Source of the DNA: Winogradskyella wichelsiae
GTDB lineage: Bacteria > Bacteroidota > Bacteroidia > Flavobacteriales > Flavobacteriaceae
Assembly: GCF_013403925.1 (NCBI RefSeq)
Contig: NZ_JABFDJ010000004.1
Span: 1-64,000 of the forward strand
Length of the DNA: 64,000 bases
Direction: 5' to 3'
This document shows positions 63,630-64,000 of the stretch, piece by piece (positions within the stretch are counted from its first letter, which is position 1; each line of letters starts with the position of its first letter). Position numbers and translations under genes: made by a program. The notes below the pieces were generated by a model. It made no database searches and was not told where the DNA came from. It saw only the letters and a list, made by a program, of their open reading frames with translations.

Positions 63630-64000
63630 TTATTTAAAAGGCTTAATAATAACTTCTTCCGTAATGCTTTCGTTCTCTTTTGTGTTACAATAAAACAACA
63701 CCGCTTCAATATCACCATAATAACAGTTATTTATATAATAATGGTATTCAAAGTTAGTATCTGGTAACTGCTCCATGGCTTCCATGAGTTGTGCCTTTGT
63801 TGTAATCTCTTCAGTATCTACTTTATTTTGTATGGTTTTTATAATTTCTATAGTTTCTTTTAACTCTTTCATTGAGCTATCACTAAGTACTGGATGACTA
63901 GAACTAGAGATCATTTCTAAATTTTTCTTAGACTTATGTATAGCTCCAATTTGTTGTGAATCATCTAAGCTTAAAAATTCAGTGTTTTTTTGGGACACTA
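63630..64000 (-). CDS. Hypothetical protein, truncated by the window edge
   Basis: The readable part is about 122 aa. The frame has only a GTG at 63998 as a possible start and otherwise continues off the window, so the real N-terminus is probably outside. It is soluble, with a helical middle (DSSMKELKETIEIIKTIQNKVDTEEITTKAQLMEAMEQL) and C-terminal strands (EYHYYINNCYYGDIEAVLFYCN). Not recognised. Confidence 0.5.
   Translation of the reverse strand, partial: VSQKNTEFLSLDDSQQIGAIHKSKKNLEMISSSSHPVLSDSSMKELKETIEIIKTIQNKVDTEEITTKAQLMEAMEQLPDTNFEYHYYINNCYYGDIEAVLFYCNTKENESITEEVIIKPFK

Noticed and set aside
1..64000. CRISPR arrays, insertion sequences, rRNA
   Set aside because: I found no regularly spaced direct repeats, no transposase-like proteins and no rRNA segments.

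Overview
The window is AT-rich chromosomal DNA from a member of the Bacteroidetes, most likely Flavobacteriaceae. The evidence is TAnnTTTG-type -7 promoter elements, few Shine-Dalgarno sequences, a secreted beta-propeller protein with a type IX secretion C-terminal signal, NarL-type sensor kinases with TPR ectodomains, and a GC-rich intergenic repeat of flavobacterial type. It opens with a tRNA-Gly(TCC) and its terminator.

From about 0.1 to 53.4 kb lies one large accessory locus of roughly 40 genes in about a dozen transcription units. Fourteen promoters across it share one 47-bp module: an 18-bp imperfect palindrome (consensus ATCACTGAAWACMGTGAT) followed, always after exactly 21 bp, by a TAnnTTTG-like -7 element. 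These promoters drive: a run of three LRR proteins (minus strand, 0.1-7.9 kb); a giant DUF4132 protein and four small followers (8.1-15.3 kb); four paralogous ~205-aa proteins, each with its own copy of the module (16.1-20.0 kb); a 13-gene minus-strand operon with DUF1963, DUF2314-ankyrin and SUKH proteins, two AlkB-like 2OG-Fe(II) oxygenases and an endonuclease V-like nuclease (24.8-33.3 kb); a lipoprotein; a beta-propeller pair; a DUF6892-like protein with an HD (MESH1-like) hydrolase; a coiled-coil/vWA/PurA-like operon (38.4-40.7 kb); and a plus-strand operon running from a SUKH protein through large helical and TPR proteins into a NarL-type histidine kinase and response regulator (41.3-50.4 kb). 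Further sites precede a lipoprotein and an operon ending in a TssD/Hcp-like protein.

My reading is that this is a single co-regulated accessory system. It is probably switched on by the encoded two-component pair, which sits in an operon carrying the same operator. Some contents (SUKH, DUF1963, ankyrin, LRR, tandem duplications, a decayed duplicate) resemble poly-immunity loci. Others (DUF4132, vWA, a PurA-like ligase, EndoV, AlkB-like enzymes, a ppGpp-hydrolase-like HD protein) point to nucleotide or nucleic-acid chemistry and biological conflict. The function is inference; the operator pattern is read directly from the sequence.

From 53.5 kb onward the content looks ordinary and carries no copies of the module: an ArsB/NhaD-type antiporter, a type IX-secreted protein, a TPR-LuxR regulator, a phosphodiester glycosidase-like protein, a MORN-repeat protein and small hypothetical genes. 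The last gene runs off the window edge.
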